Of a stretch of DNA of 10,997 nt, positions 1 to 7,250 are shown in pieces. The translations under genes were made by a program, and so were the position numbers. The notes beneath the pieces were generated by a model that saw only the letters and a program-made list of their open reading frames with translations, had not been told where the DNA came from and ran no database searches. Each line of letters begins with the position of its first letter. Position 1 is the first letter of the stretch. This DNA comes from Chlorobiales bacterium (GTDB taxonomy: Bacteria; Bacteroidota; Chlorobiia; Chlorobiales; Chlorobiaceae), in assembly GCA_022360355.1 (NCBI GenBank), contig JAKSCY010000800.1:1-10997 (forward strand). The letters run 5' to 3'.

Positions 1-102
1 CCGGTTCTCAGGATATACACTGAAGCAAAAAACAGGGATCGTGCGGAAAGCCTGGCAGAAACATTCAGTCAGGAAATTGCGTCGTCGATCAGCACCCTGT
101 AA
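1..102 (+). CDS. C-terminal tail of a phosphohexomutase (phosphomannomutase/phosphoglucosamine mutase family), 5' end outside window
   Basis: Frame 1 is open from the first base to a TAA at 100-102 and gives 33 residues beginning PVLRIYTEAKNRDRAESLAE. In the alpha-D-phosphohexomutase family the last domain carries a phosphate-binding loop of the form SGTEP followed by hydrophobic strand residues and an E-A-K/R stretch. This fragment begins exactly where that loop would end (the P of GTEP, then VLRIYTEA), and the remaining helix with A-x-x-L-A also fits. Members interconvert hexose 1- and 6-phosphates for nucleotide-sugar synthesis. The fragment cannot separate GlmM from ManB/PMM. The ABC exporter starts 32 bases downstream on the same strand, so the two may be cotranscribed. 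Confidence 0.72.
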   Translation, partial: PVLRIYTEAKNRDRAESLAETFSQEIASSISTL

Positions 103-134
103 CAAACATGACTCGATAGTAAACGGTTTGTTTT

Positions 135-1961
135 ATGAGTAACGGCAAAGCAACAGCAAAAGGTTTTGAGCAACAGAAAGACGACCTGCTTTTTTCAGGC
201 AGAAAGGGCTCGAACGACCGTTATATCATCTCACGCCTTCTGGAATATGTAAAGCCATACAAAGGATTGCTTGTATCGGCAATCGTCATAACTCTCGTCG
301 GGTCGATCCTCGGGCCGCTCAGACCTTTCATTACCAAGCTCGCTATCGACGACTATATCGCAAAAGGAAACATCAACGGACTTGCCCTGATAAGCCTTGT
401 GCTCCTGATAATCATACTTTTGGACGGCCTTAAACAGTATGCAGCCACCTATCTTACACAGCTCCTCGGACAGAAAGCAGTACTCAACCTGAGAATGGAT
501 ATTTTCCGTCACCTGCAAAAGCTTTCCATAAGATTCTACGACCGTAACCCGGCGGGCAGGCTCATCACCAGGGCAACCAATGATGTCGAAGCTCTTAATG
601 AAATGCTCTCCAGTGGTGTTGTCACAATTATCGGCGACATCATGCAGATCCTGTTTATTGTTGTCCTCATGTTCATGATAGACTGGGAACTGACTCTTAT
701 CGTCCTGAGCATTCTTCCGTTGATGGTTTATGCCACACTTACCTTTAAAAGTAAGGTGCGCAAAGCTTTTCAGGATGTAAGGGAGCATCTTGCAAGGCTC
801 AACTCCTTTCTTCAGGAACATATCTCGGGAATAAACATTGTCCAGTTGTTCAACCGGGGCAACAGCGAATACAACAAGCATGTTGCTATAAACAAGAAGT
901 ACAGGGACGCTAACATCAAAACGGTGTTCTACTTCTCGGTCTACCACCCGCTGATTGAGTTGCTCAGTTCGATCGCAGCAGGGCTTGTTATCTGGTACAG
1001 CGGCGTCCGGATGCTCAAAGGGGACATCACTCTCGGCGTAGTTATCTCGTTTGTACAGTACATCTGGCTTTTTTTCCGTCCTCTCCAGCACCTGTCGGAC
1101 AGGTTCAATATTCTTCAGACAGCCCTTGCAAGCTCAGACAGAATTTTCAGACTTCTGGAGGAGAAAGATACCGTCAAGGAGCCTGAGAAACCCGAAACTC
1201 TTGAATCCTTCAGGGATGAAATCGCATTCAACAATGTCTGGTTTGCGTATACCGGTGACAACTGGGTACTCAAAGACATTTCATTCAAGGCAAAGCGGGG
1301 CGAAAAAATTGCGATTGTCGGCGCGACAGGAAGCGGGAAAACAACCATCACCAATGTTTTTTCCAAACTTTACAGCCTGCGGAAAGGCTCGATCACGATT
1401 GACGGAACTGCACTGTCCAGAATACCTGAACAGTCATTGCGAAAGATTGTCGGCGTTGTCATGCAGGATGTCTTTCTCTTTTCCGGTACGATCAGGGAAA
1501 ACCTCTCGTTCGGAAAACCGGAAGCCTCCGATGAAGAAATCCGCAATGCCGTGGAGGCCGTTGGTGCCGACCGCTTCATAGAAAAACTGCCGGGACGTTA
1601 CGAGTACCGGGTCAACGAAAACGGATCAGGCCTTTCCGCGGGTCAGAAACAGCTCATCGCTTTTGTACGTGCACTTCTGTATAACCCCGAAATACTCATT
1701 CTCGACGAAGCAACCAGTTCGGTCGATACTGAAACGGAACAACTCATTGAAGCGGCAACCGCAACGCTCATGAAAAACCGCACATCGATTATCATCGCAC
1801 ACCGCCTCTCTACCGTGCAGCATGCGGACAGAATCATCGTAATGCATAAAGGCACCATTAAGGAAAGCGGTTCCCACCAGCAACTTCTTGCGAAAAAGGG
1901 TTTGTATTACAAACTGTACCTTCTGCAGCATCCTGAGAACATGCACCTGCGGACGGGATAG
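135..1961 (+). CDS. ABC exporter half-transporter with fused membrane and ATPase domains (MsbA/BmrA/YheH type)
   Basis: A 608-residue protein with a type IV exporter membrane domain followed by one nucleotide-binding domain. Six hydrophobic segments lie at roughly residues 44-64, 82-104, 161-182, 185-204, 263-285 and 295-318. The ATPase part has Walker A GATGSGKT (396-403), Q-loop Q444, signature LSAGQ (500-504), Walker B ILILDE with catalytic E525, and H-loop H556. All catalytic residues are intact, so it can hydrolyse ATP as a homodimer or with a partner. The LSAGQ signature and the RFYDRNPAGRLITRATND stretch (133-150) resemble the YheH/BmrD side of heterodimeric multidrug exporters, but no partner gene is in the window. 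The substrate cannot be read from sequence; a lipid or drug is usual for the family. The start is the first ATG in frame and has no clear ribosome binding site. Confidence 0.93.
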   Translation: MSNGKATAKGFEQQKDDLLFSGRKGSNDRYIISRLLEYVKPYKGLLVSAIVITLVGSILGPLRPFITKLAIDDYIAKGNINGLALISLVLLIIILLDGLKQYAATYLTQLLGQKAVLNLRMDIFRHLQKLSIRFYDRNPAGRLITRATNDVEALNEMLSSGVVTIIGDIMQILFIVVLMFMIDWELTLIVLSILPLMVYATLTFKSKVRKAFQDVREHLARLNSFLQEHISGINIVQLFNRGNSEYNKHVAINKKYRDANIKTVFYFSVYHPLIELLSSIAAGLVIWYSGVRMLKGDITLGVVISFVQYIWLFFRPLQHLSDRFNILQTALASSDRIFRLLEEKDTVKEPEKPETLESFRDEIAFNNVWFAYTGDNWVLKDISFKAKRGEKIAIVGATGSGKTTITNVFSKLYSLRKGSITIDGTALSRIPEQSLRKIVGVVMQDVFLFSGTIRENLSFGKPEASDEEIRNAVEAVGADRFIEKLPGRYEYRVNENGSGLSAGQKQLIAFVRALLYNPEILILDEATSSVDTETEQLIEAATATLMKNRTSIIIAHRLSTVQHADRIIVMHKGTIKESGSHQQLLAKKGLYYKLYLLQHPENMHLRTG

Positions 1962-1989
1962 AACAGTAACGAGTGACGAGTAACAAGTG
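1962..1989. repeat. Degenerate 7-bp tandem repeat just after the exporter stop codon
   Basis: Directly after the TAG at 1959-1961 the sequence reads as four heptamers: aacagta, acgagtg, acgagta, acaagtg (consensus AC(G/A)AGT(G/A), the first copy less exact). The array then ends in ctaac. Short heptamer arrays in intergenic spacers are known from cyanobacteria (STRR repeats); whether this one belongs to a dispersed family needs a genome-wide count. It is not coding and shows no hairpin of its own. Confidence 0.55.
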
Positions 1990-2040
1990 CTAACAAAATA
2001 AGCACCTACCCGAGAAAGTCATGCACCCTATGACAATAGT

Positions 2041-2269
2041 AGAGATATTGTCGGGAACGGCCCGAGTACGAGGCGACCGGAAATTCTGAATGAAACGAAT
2101 GACAAATTCAGCCTTCTGGCTCCAGCGAAAAGGGACCTCGAAAAACCGTAGCGAGCAGTTTGAGAGCAAGGCGGACGAAGCGCAGGAACCGGAATGTACA
2201 TAAGTACATGAGGACGAGCATCGCCCAACGCAGCAATCAAGCTGCGCAGCAGGTTTTTCGAGGCCCCTT
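2041..2269. repeat. Structured intergenic repeat element with long terminal-arm hairpin (probable dispersed repeat or RNA-like element)
   Basis: This element fills most of the 306-base gap between two genes facing each other. Several nested inverted repeats are visible. The long outer stem pairs 2130-2147 with 2252-2269, 18 positions with only one A-C mismatch at 2135/2264; its core arm is cctcgaaaaacc. Inside it gcagtttga (2155-2163) pairs with tcaagctgc (2236-2244) with one G-U, and the tip is a perfect 6-bp hairpin, atgtac-ataa-gtacat (2194-2209). Left of this lie smaller hairpins: tcggg/cccga (2051-2065), ctgaat/attcag (2086-2111), and agcc-ttct-ggct (2110-2121). I recall similar hairpins with cctcgaaaa arms and a gtaca-type tip in intergenic DNA of other bacteria, from memory only. 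It could act as a bidirectional terminator, a MITE-like element or an RNA. No convincing protein is encoded. Confidence 0.6.
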
Positions 2270-3536
2270 AAAGGCTGCTGTCACGGAGGACCTGGACAGG
2301 TTCGAGCTTTGCCGCTCTGGTAGAAGGGATAGTTGCCGCGACGGTGCTGATAAGCACCGTTACGAAAATAACGAAGAAAAAATAAAGCGGATTCCATGAC
2401 ATGCTGAAGCCGCTTTTGGTGAGCGGGCCCTGTGAAGTTTCTACAGGGATATTGGCAAGCAAATTGATCGAGCCGGTCGCAAGAACTCCTCCGAGAAGAG
2501 CACCTGAAAAGCCTACAAGAAAACCTTCAAGAATAAACATCCCGACAAGTGCTCCGGCCGGAAAACCGCAGGATTTCATAATTGCTATATCACGGCTTTT
2601 TTCAAAAACCGTTGTCACAAGAATATTTGCCACACCAAAACCCGATACAACCCCCACAAAAGCAACCAGTGAAAGCACGATGTAGCCAATACGGTTAAAC
2701 AGGGAAAGAACATTCGCGTTTTCTTCCTGCCACGTGGCACAGTCATATCCCGTGACGTTCTCCAACTCCCTGGCAAGTGGTTCATTGGCAAGAGGATCCC
2801 CTACCTTGAGACCTATTCCAGTGACCTTGTCCGCCGGCAAGTTCTCCAGAATCTGACCGAATTTAAGCGACACGAAAACAGTATTGTCCACCGCGTTGAC
2901 ACCTGAGAAAAAAACACCGGCAACCTTGCACTGGCGAGCCGGTCCTGAAGCCGGCACCACGGAAATCTCGTCATGCAACTTGAGCCCGAGATCCAGAGCC
3001 ACTGTTTTTCCCACAAGAAGAGCATTGGGCGTCTTTTCAAAAAAAGCAAGATCCCCTGCAACCAGCCGCTCCCCTACTCTGCTGATAAGGTTTTCCTGCT
3101 CTATCATCACGCCTTTCATGAGTATCGGCTGGTTGGTATTACCTTTAATCACAATCACCCGGGAATCAACATAAGGTGAAACCGCAACAACCTGTTCAGC
3201 GTAATTCACCGACTCCAGAATATTCACAATCTGCCGATAGTTGCGCACCTCTTTACGGTCCTCTTTTTGTATATTTTCATCGACAAATGCGTAACGCAAC
3301 TTCCCTGAATCACTCATAAGATCAATCGGCAAAGGGTCGACGGGCTCTCCCTTGATTGTGATGTGCGGTGCAACGTCTACAATTGTTTCAACAAAAGAGT
3401 CCAACAGCCCTCTGGTCAACGAGATCGTTGTAATCAGAACCATGGTACTGACGGCAACACCGGTAATTGTGGTCAGGGTCTGCCTCCTGCGCCCGGACAG
3501 GTGCCGCAATGCTATGGTAAGCAGGGTTCTGAGCAT
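2268..3536 (-). CDS. ABC transporter permease with FtsX domain (LolC/LolE/MacB type)
   Basis: The 422-residue protein has the layout of lipoprotein-releasing and MacB-like permeases. One transmembrane helix lies near the N-terminus (about 22-42), followed by a large periplasmic domain (about 45-280) and three C-terminal helices (about 284-310, 329-360, 384-405). The stretch EKSRDIAIMKSCGFPAGALV (312-331) and the ending with R-A-A-K-L-E-P-V-Q-V-L-R are hallmarks of the FtsX/LolE family. Length and the absence of a fused ATPase favour LolC/LolE or DevC-like over MacB. Such permeases extract lipoproteins or export substrates using a separate LolD/MacB-like ATPase, which is not in the window. The stop codon TAA (complement of 2268-2270) overlaps the outer arm of the structured repeat. 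Upstream it shares a divergent control region with fni. No strong ribosome binding site precedes the ATG. Confidence 0.9.
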   Translation of the reverse strand: MLRTLLTIALRHLSGRRRQTLTTITGVAVSTMVLITTISLTRGLLDSFVETIVDVAPHITIKGEPVDPLPIDLMSDSGKLRYAFVDENIQKEDRKEVRNYRQIVNILESVNYAEQVVAVSPYVDSRVIVIKGNTNQPILMKGVMIEQENLISRVGERLVAGDLAFFEKTPNALLVGKTVALDLGLKLHDEISVVPASGPARQCKVAGVFFSGVNAVDNTVFVSLKFGQILENLPADKVTGIGLKVGDPLANEPLARELENVTGYDCATWQEENANVLSLFNRIGYIVLSLVAFVGVVSGFGVANILVTTVFEKSRDIAIMKSCGFPAGALVGMFILEGFLVGFSGALLGGVLATGSINLLANIPVETSQGPLTKSGFSMSWNPLYFFFVIFVTVLISTVAATIPSTRAAKLEPVQVLRDSSL

Positions 3537-3545
3537 ATGTTGAGA

Positions 3546-3591
3546 TGAAGAATCTTCAGAAAATGTTTATTGCGATATATTACATTGTAAT
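3546..3591. promoter_or_regulatory. Pair of palindromes in the divergent permease/fni promoter region (candidate operators)
   Basis: Two 13-bp palindromes with perfect arms lie in the 112-base divergent gap. They are TGAAGA-A-TCTTCA (3546-3558) and ATTAC-ATT-GTAAT (3579-3591). Their centres are 33 bp apart, close to three helical turns. The second sits inside the spacer of the candidate fni promoter, a usual repressor position. The arm sequences differ from each other, so they would be bound by different proteins or be partly coincidental. No regulator gene is in the window. Confidence 0.35.
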
Positions 3592-3598
3592 TTATACA
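3570..3598 (+). promoter_or_regulatory. Candidate sigma-70-type promoter for the fni operon
   Basis: TTGCGA (3570-3575) and TATACA (3593-3598) are separated by 17 bases and lie about 50 bases before the fni ATG. Each hexamer matches 4 of 6 consensus bases. The region is AT-rich compared with the flanking genes. A TAATAT in the opposite orientation (complement of 3577-3582) could serve as the -10 for the permease gene, but no good -35 goes with it. Confidence 0.4.
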
Positions 3599-3648
3599 TT
3601 TCACACAGGCACGACACGAACAAACCGTCGTTATCACCGAAAAACGGC

Positions 3649-4722
3649 ATGAACGAATCAAAAATCATCACGGTAAACCGTAAGCAAAGCCATGTTGAAA
3701 CCTGTCTGAACAGGAACGTCGGTTTCGACAGTAAAACCACTGGTTTTGAAAGATATGAATTCACTCATAATGCCGCCCCTGAGATAAACCACAGTGAAAT
3801 AAACCTCTCCACAAACATTTTCGGTCACCGGGTTTCTTTCCCTTTCATGATCTCTTCCATGACGGGCGGCTACGACAAAGCAGAGCATTTGAACCGCACG
3901 CTGGCTCAAACCGCAGAAAAGCTTAACATTCCTCTCGGAGTGGGAAGTATGCGCCAGGCGCTTGAAAACACCTCCTACAGAGAGAGCTTCAGTGTTGTAC
4001 GTCAAGCAGCTCCGTCTGTTCCTGTCCTTGCAAACATCGGGGCTCCGGAAGTCTCACAAGGCCTTACGGATAAAGAGCTCAACATCCTGATCGACATGAT
4101 CGATGCTGACGGATTGATCGTCCACCTCAACGCCGCCCAGGAACTTTTTCAGCCTGAAGGGAACACCAATTTCAAAAACTTTCTCACGCAACTGCAGAAA
4201 CTCACGCACACCGTAGAAGTTCCGGTTATAGCCAAAGAAGTTGGCTGCGGCATATCTCCCGGGACGGCAAAAGCCCTCATGGATGCAGGGGTTCACATCA
4301 TCGATGTTGCAGGAGCGGGAGGAATCAGTTGGCAGAAGGTTGAAGAAGAGCGTTATCTGCAACAGTTCCAATATGAAAACCGGTTCAGCTCTTCCGCACT
4401 CCAGGAATTGCTCAACTGGGGGATCCCGACCGCCCAATGCCTTACCGGCATTGCTACGCTGAAAGCGGAAACACAACAGTACCGTAATATCGGAATCATT
4501 GCATCAGGCGGTATTTCCAATGGCATTGATATTGCAAAAGCAATTGCCCTCGGTGCAGACATCTGCGCCTCTGCAGGCTTCATGCTCAAAGCCCTCCATG
4601 ATTCCCGGCTTGAAGAAACCATTCTTACCTGGATGAACGATCTCAGGGCAGTGATGTTTCTCACGGGAGCAAAAGACATAAAACAGCTGCAACAAACCCG
4701 CATTTCATTAAAAAAAGTATAG
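3649..4722 (+). CDS. fni: Type 2 isopentenyl-diphosphate delta-isomerase (FMN-dependent)
   Basis: It interconverts isopentenyl diphosphate and dimethylallyl diphosphate, using reduced FMN and Mg2+, in the cytosol. The 357 residues follow the family closely: N-terminal RKxxH (R11, K12, H15), MTGG (71-74) in the first strand of the TIM barrel, [10 protein letters not shown] (97-106), HLNAAQE (159-165) with Q164 as the expected catalytic base and E165 as the Mg2+ ligand, AKEVGCGIS (195-203), DVAGAGG (219-225), and the phosphate-binding [20 protein letters not shown] (285-304) near the C-terminus. Length is normal for the family (about 330-360). It is the first gene of an operon: the prenyl synthase that uses its products starts 7 bases after its stop. 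The start is the first ATG after a plausible promoter and keeps the RKxxH motif complete. Confidence 0.95.
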   Translation: MNESKIITVNRKQSHVETCLNRNVGFDSKTTGFERYEFTHNAAPEINHSEINLSTNIFGHRVSFPFMISSMTGGYDKAEHLNRTLAQTAEKLNIPLGVGSMRQALENTSYRESFSVVRQAAPSVPVLANIGAPEVSQGLTDKELNILIDMIDADGLIVHLNAAQELFQPEGNTNFKNFLTQLQKLTHTVEVPVIAKEVGCGISPGTAKALMDAGVHIIDVAGAGGISWQKVEEERYLQQFQYENRFSSSALQELLNWGIPTAQCLTGIATLKAETQQYRNIGIIASGGISNGIDIAKAIALGADICASAGFMLKALHDSRLEETILTWMNDLRAVMFLTGAKDIKQLQQTRISLKKV

Positions 4723-4729
4723 CCTTGTA

Positions 4730-5728
4730 ATGAATATCAGTGTCTCTCTTGAACAGGTTGAACAAAAATACCAGCAGTCTTACAAGCTGATCAACGATGC
4801 ACTCGGCAACTGCTTCACAAAAAACACGCCGGAAAGCCTTTATGAACCCGCCCGGTATATTCTGAAAGGTAAAGGGAAAAGAATTCGTCCGTTTTTCACC
4901 TTGCTGGCTGCCGAAGCCGTATGCGGGTCCAGCGCAAATGCAATACATACAGCACTTGCAATTGAGATCCTTCATAACTTCACACTGGTACACGACGATA
5001 TCATGGATCAGGCTGACCTCCGCCATGGAAGACCGACAGTACACGTGAAATGGGATGCCACTGCCGCCATTTTGTCCGGTGACATGATGATTGCGTTCGC
5101 CTATGAGTGCGCTTTACAGACAAAAACGTCACGCCACGATGAACTGGTGCATATCCTCAATGAAGCAAACATAACCATTTGCGAAGGACAAGCGATTGAT
5201 ATGGAGCTTGAACAACGTAAAGATGCCACTATCGACGATTATCTGGGCATGATCGCAAAAAAAACCGGGAGACTTATATCGGCTGCTCTCGAGGCAGGCG
5301 GTATTGTCGGTAATGCCACGCCTGAACAGCTTGCAAAACTGATAACTTTCGGTGAAAAAATCGGACGTGCTTTTCAGGTACAGGACGACTACCTTGACAT
5401 CATGGCCGAGGGCGGAAAGTCCGGCAAAGTCCCAGGTGGAGATGTTATCAACGGGAAAAAAACCTACCTGCTTCTCCGCTCTCTTGACCTGACAAACGGG
5501 AAGGAACGGGAGATGCTGCAATCTGTCATCAACAACAAAGGCACAGTGCCTGAACGGGTACCTGAAATCAGGGCAATTTACGAACAATGTGGTGTCCTTG
5601 ATGAAGCCCGACAGCTCATCAACTCTGACACCGAAGCAGCCCTCTCCGCTCTTGATTCTCTTCCTTACGCCGAGGGCAGGGAATATCTGAAGGGTTTTGC
5701 CCTCAAACTCATGAAACGTGATTTTTAG
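4730..5728 (+). CDS. Short-chain polyprenyl diphosphate synthase (GGPP/FPP synthase type)
   Basis: It condenses isopentenyl diphosphate with allylic diphosphates. The 332-residue protein has both aspartate-rich motifs of trans-prenyltransferases: DDIMD (89-93) and QDDYLD (218-223). It also has GKGKRIRP (47-54) for substrate binding, LRHGRPTVH (97-105) and the lysines K177-K178 and K243-K244. The first aspartate motif is DDxxD without the two-residue insert typical of bacterial IspA. Phenylalanine F84 lies five residues before it, a position known to limit chain length in archaeal GGPP synthases and avian FPP synthase. That points to a C15 or C20 product rather than a long quinone tail. In green sulfur bacteria such enzymes feed carotenoids and the farnesyl and phytyl-type tails of bacteriochlorophylls. 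It sits 7 bases after fni and overlaps dprA by 11 bases, so translational coupling on both sides is likely. Confidence 0.92.
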   Translation: MNISVSLEQVEQKYQQSYKLINDALGNCFTKNTPESLYEPARYILKGKGKRIRPFFTLLAAEAVCGSSANAIHTALAIEILHNFTLVHDDIMDQADLRHGRPTVHVKWDATAAILSGDMMIAFAYECALQTKTSRHDELVHILNEANITICEGQAIDMELEQRKDATIDDYLGMIAKKTGRLISAALEAGGIVGNATPEQLAKLITFGEKIGRAFQVQDDYLDIMAEGGKSGKVPGGDVINGKKTYLLLRSLDLTNGKEREMLQSVINNKGTVPERVPEIRAIYEQCGVLDEARQLINSDTEAALSALDSLPYAEGREYLKGFALKLMKRDF

Positions 5729-6866
5729 CGCTCCCTCCGATAATACATCACAGAAAACTGTTTTTCTGGTTTTATCGCAAATTCCAGGACTCGGGCCCGC
5801 AAGAATAAACACGCTCCGGCAACATATCGATTGTTCCAACACCATTCTTCGTGCCAAGGAAGCCGACTTTGCAAACGTTCCCGGTATCGGTCGGAAGCTT
5901 GCTCAAACCATAGCCGGATTCCTGCGAAACTCCAGCTACCTTGACCTTGCAAGGAGATCTGCAGAACATCAGCTCTCCCTTCTCGATCGCTACGATGCAC
6001 AACTCATCACTATCGAAGACCCAGCCTATCCACCGCTTCTCAGAGAAATCTATGATCCTCCTCCCTACCTGTTCGTACGCGGTGACATTCAGACAGCACA
6101 CGCATCATGCATCTCTGTAGTCGGAACAAGGCAGGCAACACAATATGGCAGAAAAGCTGTTGAACATATCTGCAGGGATCTGGTTTCCGAAGGATTCACC
6201 ATTGTCAGCGGACTTGCCTACGGCATCGATACGGCCGCTCACAGAGCTGCTCTCGACAACAGTGGAAAAACCATCGCCATTCTGGCCGGAGGAGTGAACA
6301 ACCCTCACACGGACCCACAGGGCAAAGTCTGGCCCCACATCATAGACCACGGTGCAATACTGTCCGAAGAATGGTTTGAAAGCACAATTTCCCCTGCAAA
6401 ATTCCCGAAAAGAAACCGCCTGATATCAGGACTTTCGAAAGGAACACTAATAGTTGAATCAAACAGAAAAGGCGGTTCTCTGATCACTGCATCCTATGCT
6501 CTTGACCAGAACCGGGAAGTCTTTGCGGTTCCCGGCAGTATATTCTCCAACGCTTCCGGTGGGACGAACGCCCTTATCGAGAAAGGCCACGCAAAGCTCG
6601 TATCAACAGCAGAAGATATCATTGCCGAACTTTGCCCGAAACCCTCAGGACTACAAAGGAATAACCCTGCCGAAAGGGAAGAACCGGCCGTGACCCGTGA
6701 GGAAAGGGGTGTACTCGATCAGATGGATAACGAACCTGTACACATAGACACACTGGCCGATAAAATCTCAATGGACCCCTCAACCTTGCTCGTTCATCTT
6801 TTTGAGCTGGAACTTAAGCAACTGGTAGAACAGCAACCTGGGCAAATGTTTCGAAAAATAATCTGA
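5718..6866 (+). CDS. dprA: DNA processing protein DprA (Smf)
   Basis: DprA binds incoming single-stranded DNA during transformation and loads RecA. The 382-residue protein has two helix-hairpin-helix-like turns (PGLGPARI 23-30, PGIGRKLA 55-62) and then the Rossmann-like DprA domain. Family landmarks are AYPPLLREIYDPPPYLFVRG (103-122), SVVGTRQAT (133-141), VSGLAYGIDTAAH (163-175), FPKRNRLISGLS (229-240), GGSLITASYAL (252-262) and FAVPGSI (269-275). A C-terminal winged-helix (about 325-378) follows. The loop normally read as G-x-D-x-x-Y-P is replaced by GGVNNPHTDPQ (191-201), a divergence from the usual form. The start is GTG at 5718, inside the end of the prenyl synthase gene; no ATG lies between it and the conserved N-terminal helices. 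The overlap suggests coupling, although the operon partners have no evident functional link to DNA uptake. Confidence 0.94.
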   Translation: MIFSAPSDNTSQKTVFLVLSQIPGLGPARINTLRQHIDCSNTILRAKEADFANVPGIGRKLAQTIAGFLRNSSYLDLARRSAEHQLSLLDRYDAQLITIEDPAYPPLLREIYDPPPYLFVRGDIQTAHASCISVVGTRQATQYGRKAVEHICRDLVSEGFTIVSGLAYGIDTAAHRAALDNSGKTIAILAGGVNNPHTDPQGKVWPHIIDHGAILSEEWFESTISPAKFPKRNRLISGLSKGTLIVESNRKGGSLITASYALDQNREVFAVPGSIFSNASGGTNALIEKGHAKLVSTAEDIIAELCPKPSGLQRNNPAEREEPAVTREERGVLDQMDNEPVHIDTLADKISMDPSTLLVHLFELELKQLVEQQPGQMFRKII

Positions 6867-7250
6867 CACCAGAATCATGCATCTCACATTCCACCAACAA
6901 AAAGTAACAGGAGACCGGTGAAAAATTCCCGCTGCTGCCATCTTTCATTACCGTTCATACACTCCCGGACAACATCATAGCTCCAGCAGCAGCGGCTACA
7001 GAGGTGAAGCTGCAATCAGCCACAGAAACATTTATATTTGCAAAAAATGGAGCCTGCTGTTTCGCGCACATGTTCCTGAACGATTTGACGTCATACGGGT
7101 AAGCAGCATATACACATTGCTTCAATCTGTTTCCACCCTGCCACGGACCAACAAGCGGTATAGTTTTTTATACGGGAATTATTACCTTTTGAAAACCGTG
7201 AAAGGGAGGTACCACACGGTATTATTTCAACCAAAACAAGAGATTCAGTT
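6867..7250. other. Gene-free region between dprA and ompH with leader-like signals
   Basis: No gene of normal size fits here. There are three things to see. First, AGGAGA (6909-6914) precedes a GTG (6918) that opens a 20-codon frame to TAG at 6978-6980. Second, ccgctgctg (6929-6937) is exactly complementary to cagcagcgg (6987-6995), so the start and the end of that small frame could pair. Third, accgtg (7195-7200) pairs with cacggt (7215-7220), with GGGAGGT in the loop, shortly before ompH. A promoter candidate lies at 7085-7114. No tRNA or recognised riboswitch is seen, and no clear intrinsic terminator follows dprA. Confidence 0.5.
7085..7114 (+). promoter_or_regulatory. Candidate sigma-70-type promoter for the ompH-lptC-panD cluster
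   Basis: TTGACG (7085-7090, five of six consensus bases) and TATACA (7109-7114, four of six) are separated by 18 bases. Transcription from here would leave a leader of about 130 bases before the ompH ATG, containing the small hairpin with GGGAGGT in its loop. The gene-free setting supports a promoter, but nothing tests it. Confidence 0.4.

Noticed and set aside
101..132. Inverted repeat aacaaac (101-107) / gtttgtt (126-132) between the phosphohexomutase and the exporter, followed by T residues
   Set aside because: AT-rich 7-bp stem with an 18-base loop and only a short T-run; too weak to call a terminator.
231..1946. Long minus-strand frames opposite the ABC exporter
   Set aside because: They are antisense shadows of a gene with clear motifs and have no recognisable domains.
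2028..2399. Open frames on both strands across the structured repeat (2028-2240 minus, 2160-2399 plus)
   Set aside because: Their composition (Arg-rich, no recognisable domain) follows from the inverted-repeat DNA, and the plus frame runs into the permease gene on the other strand.
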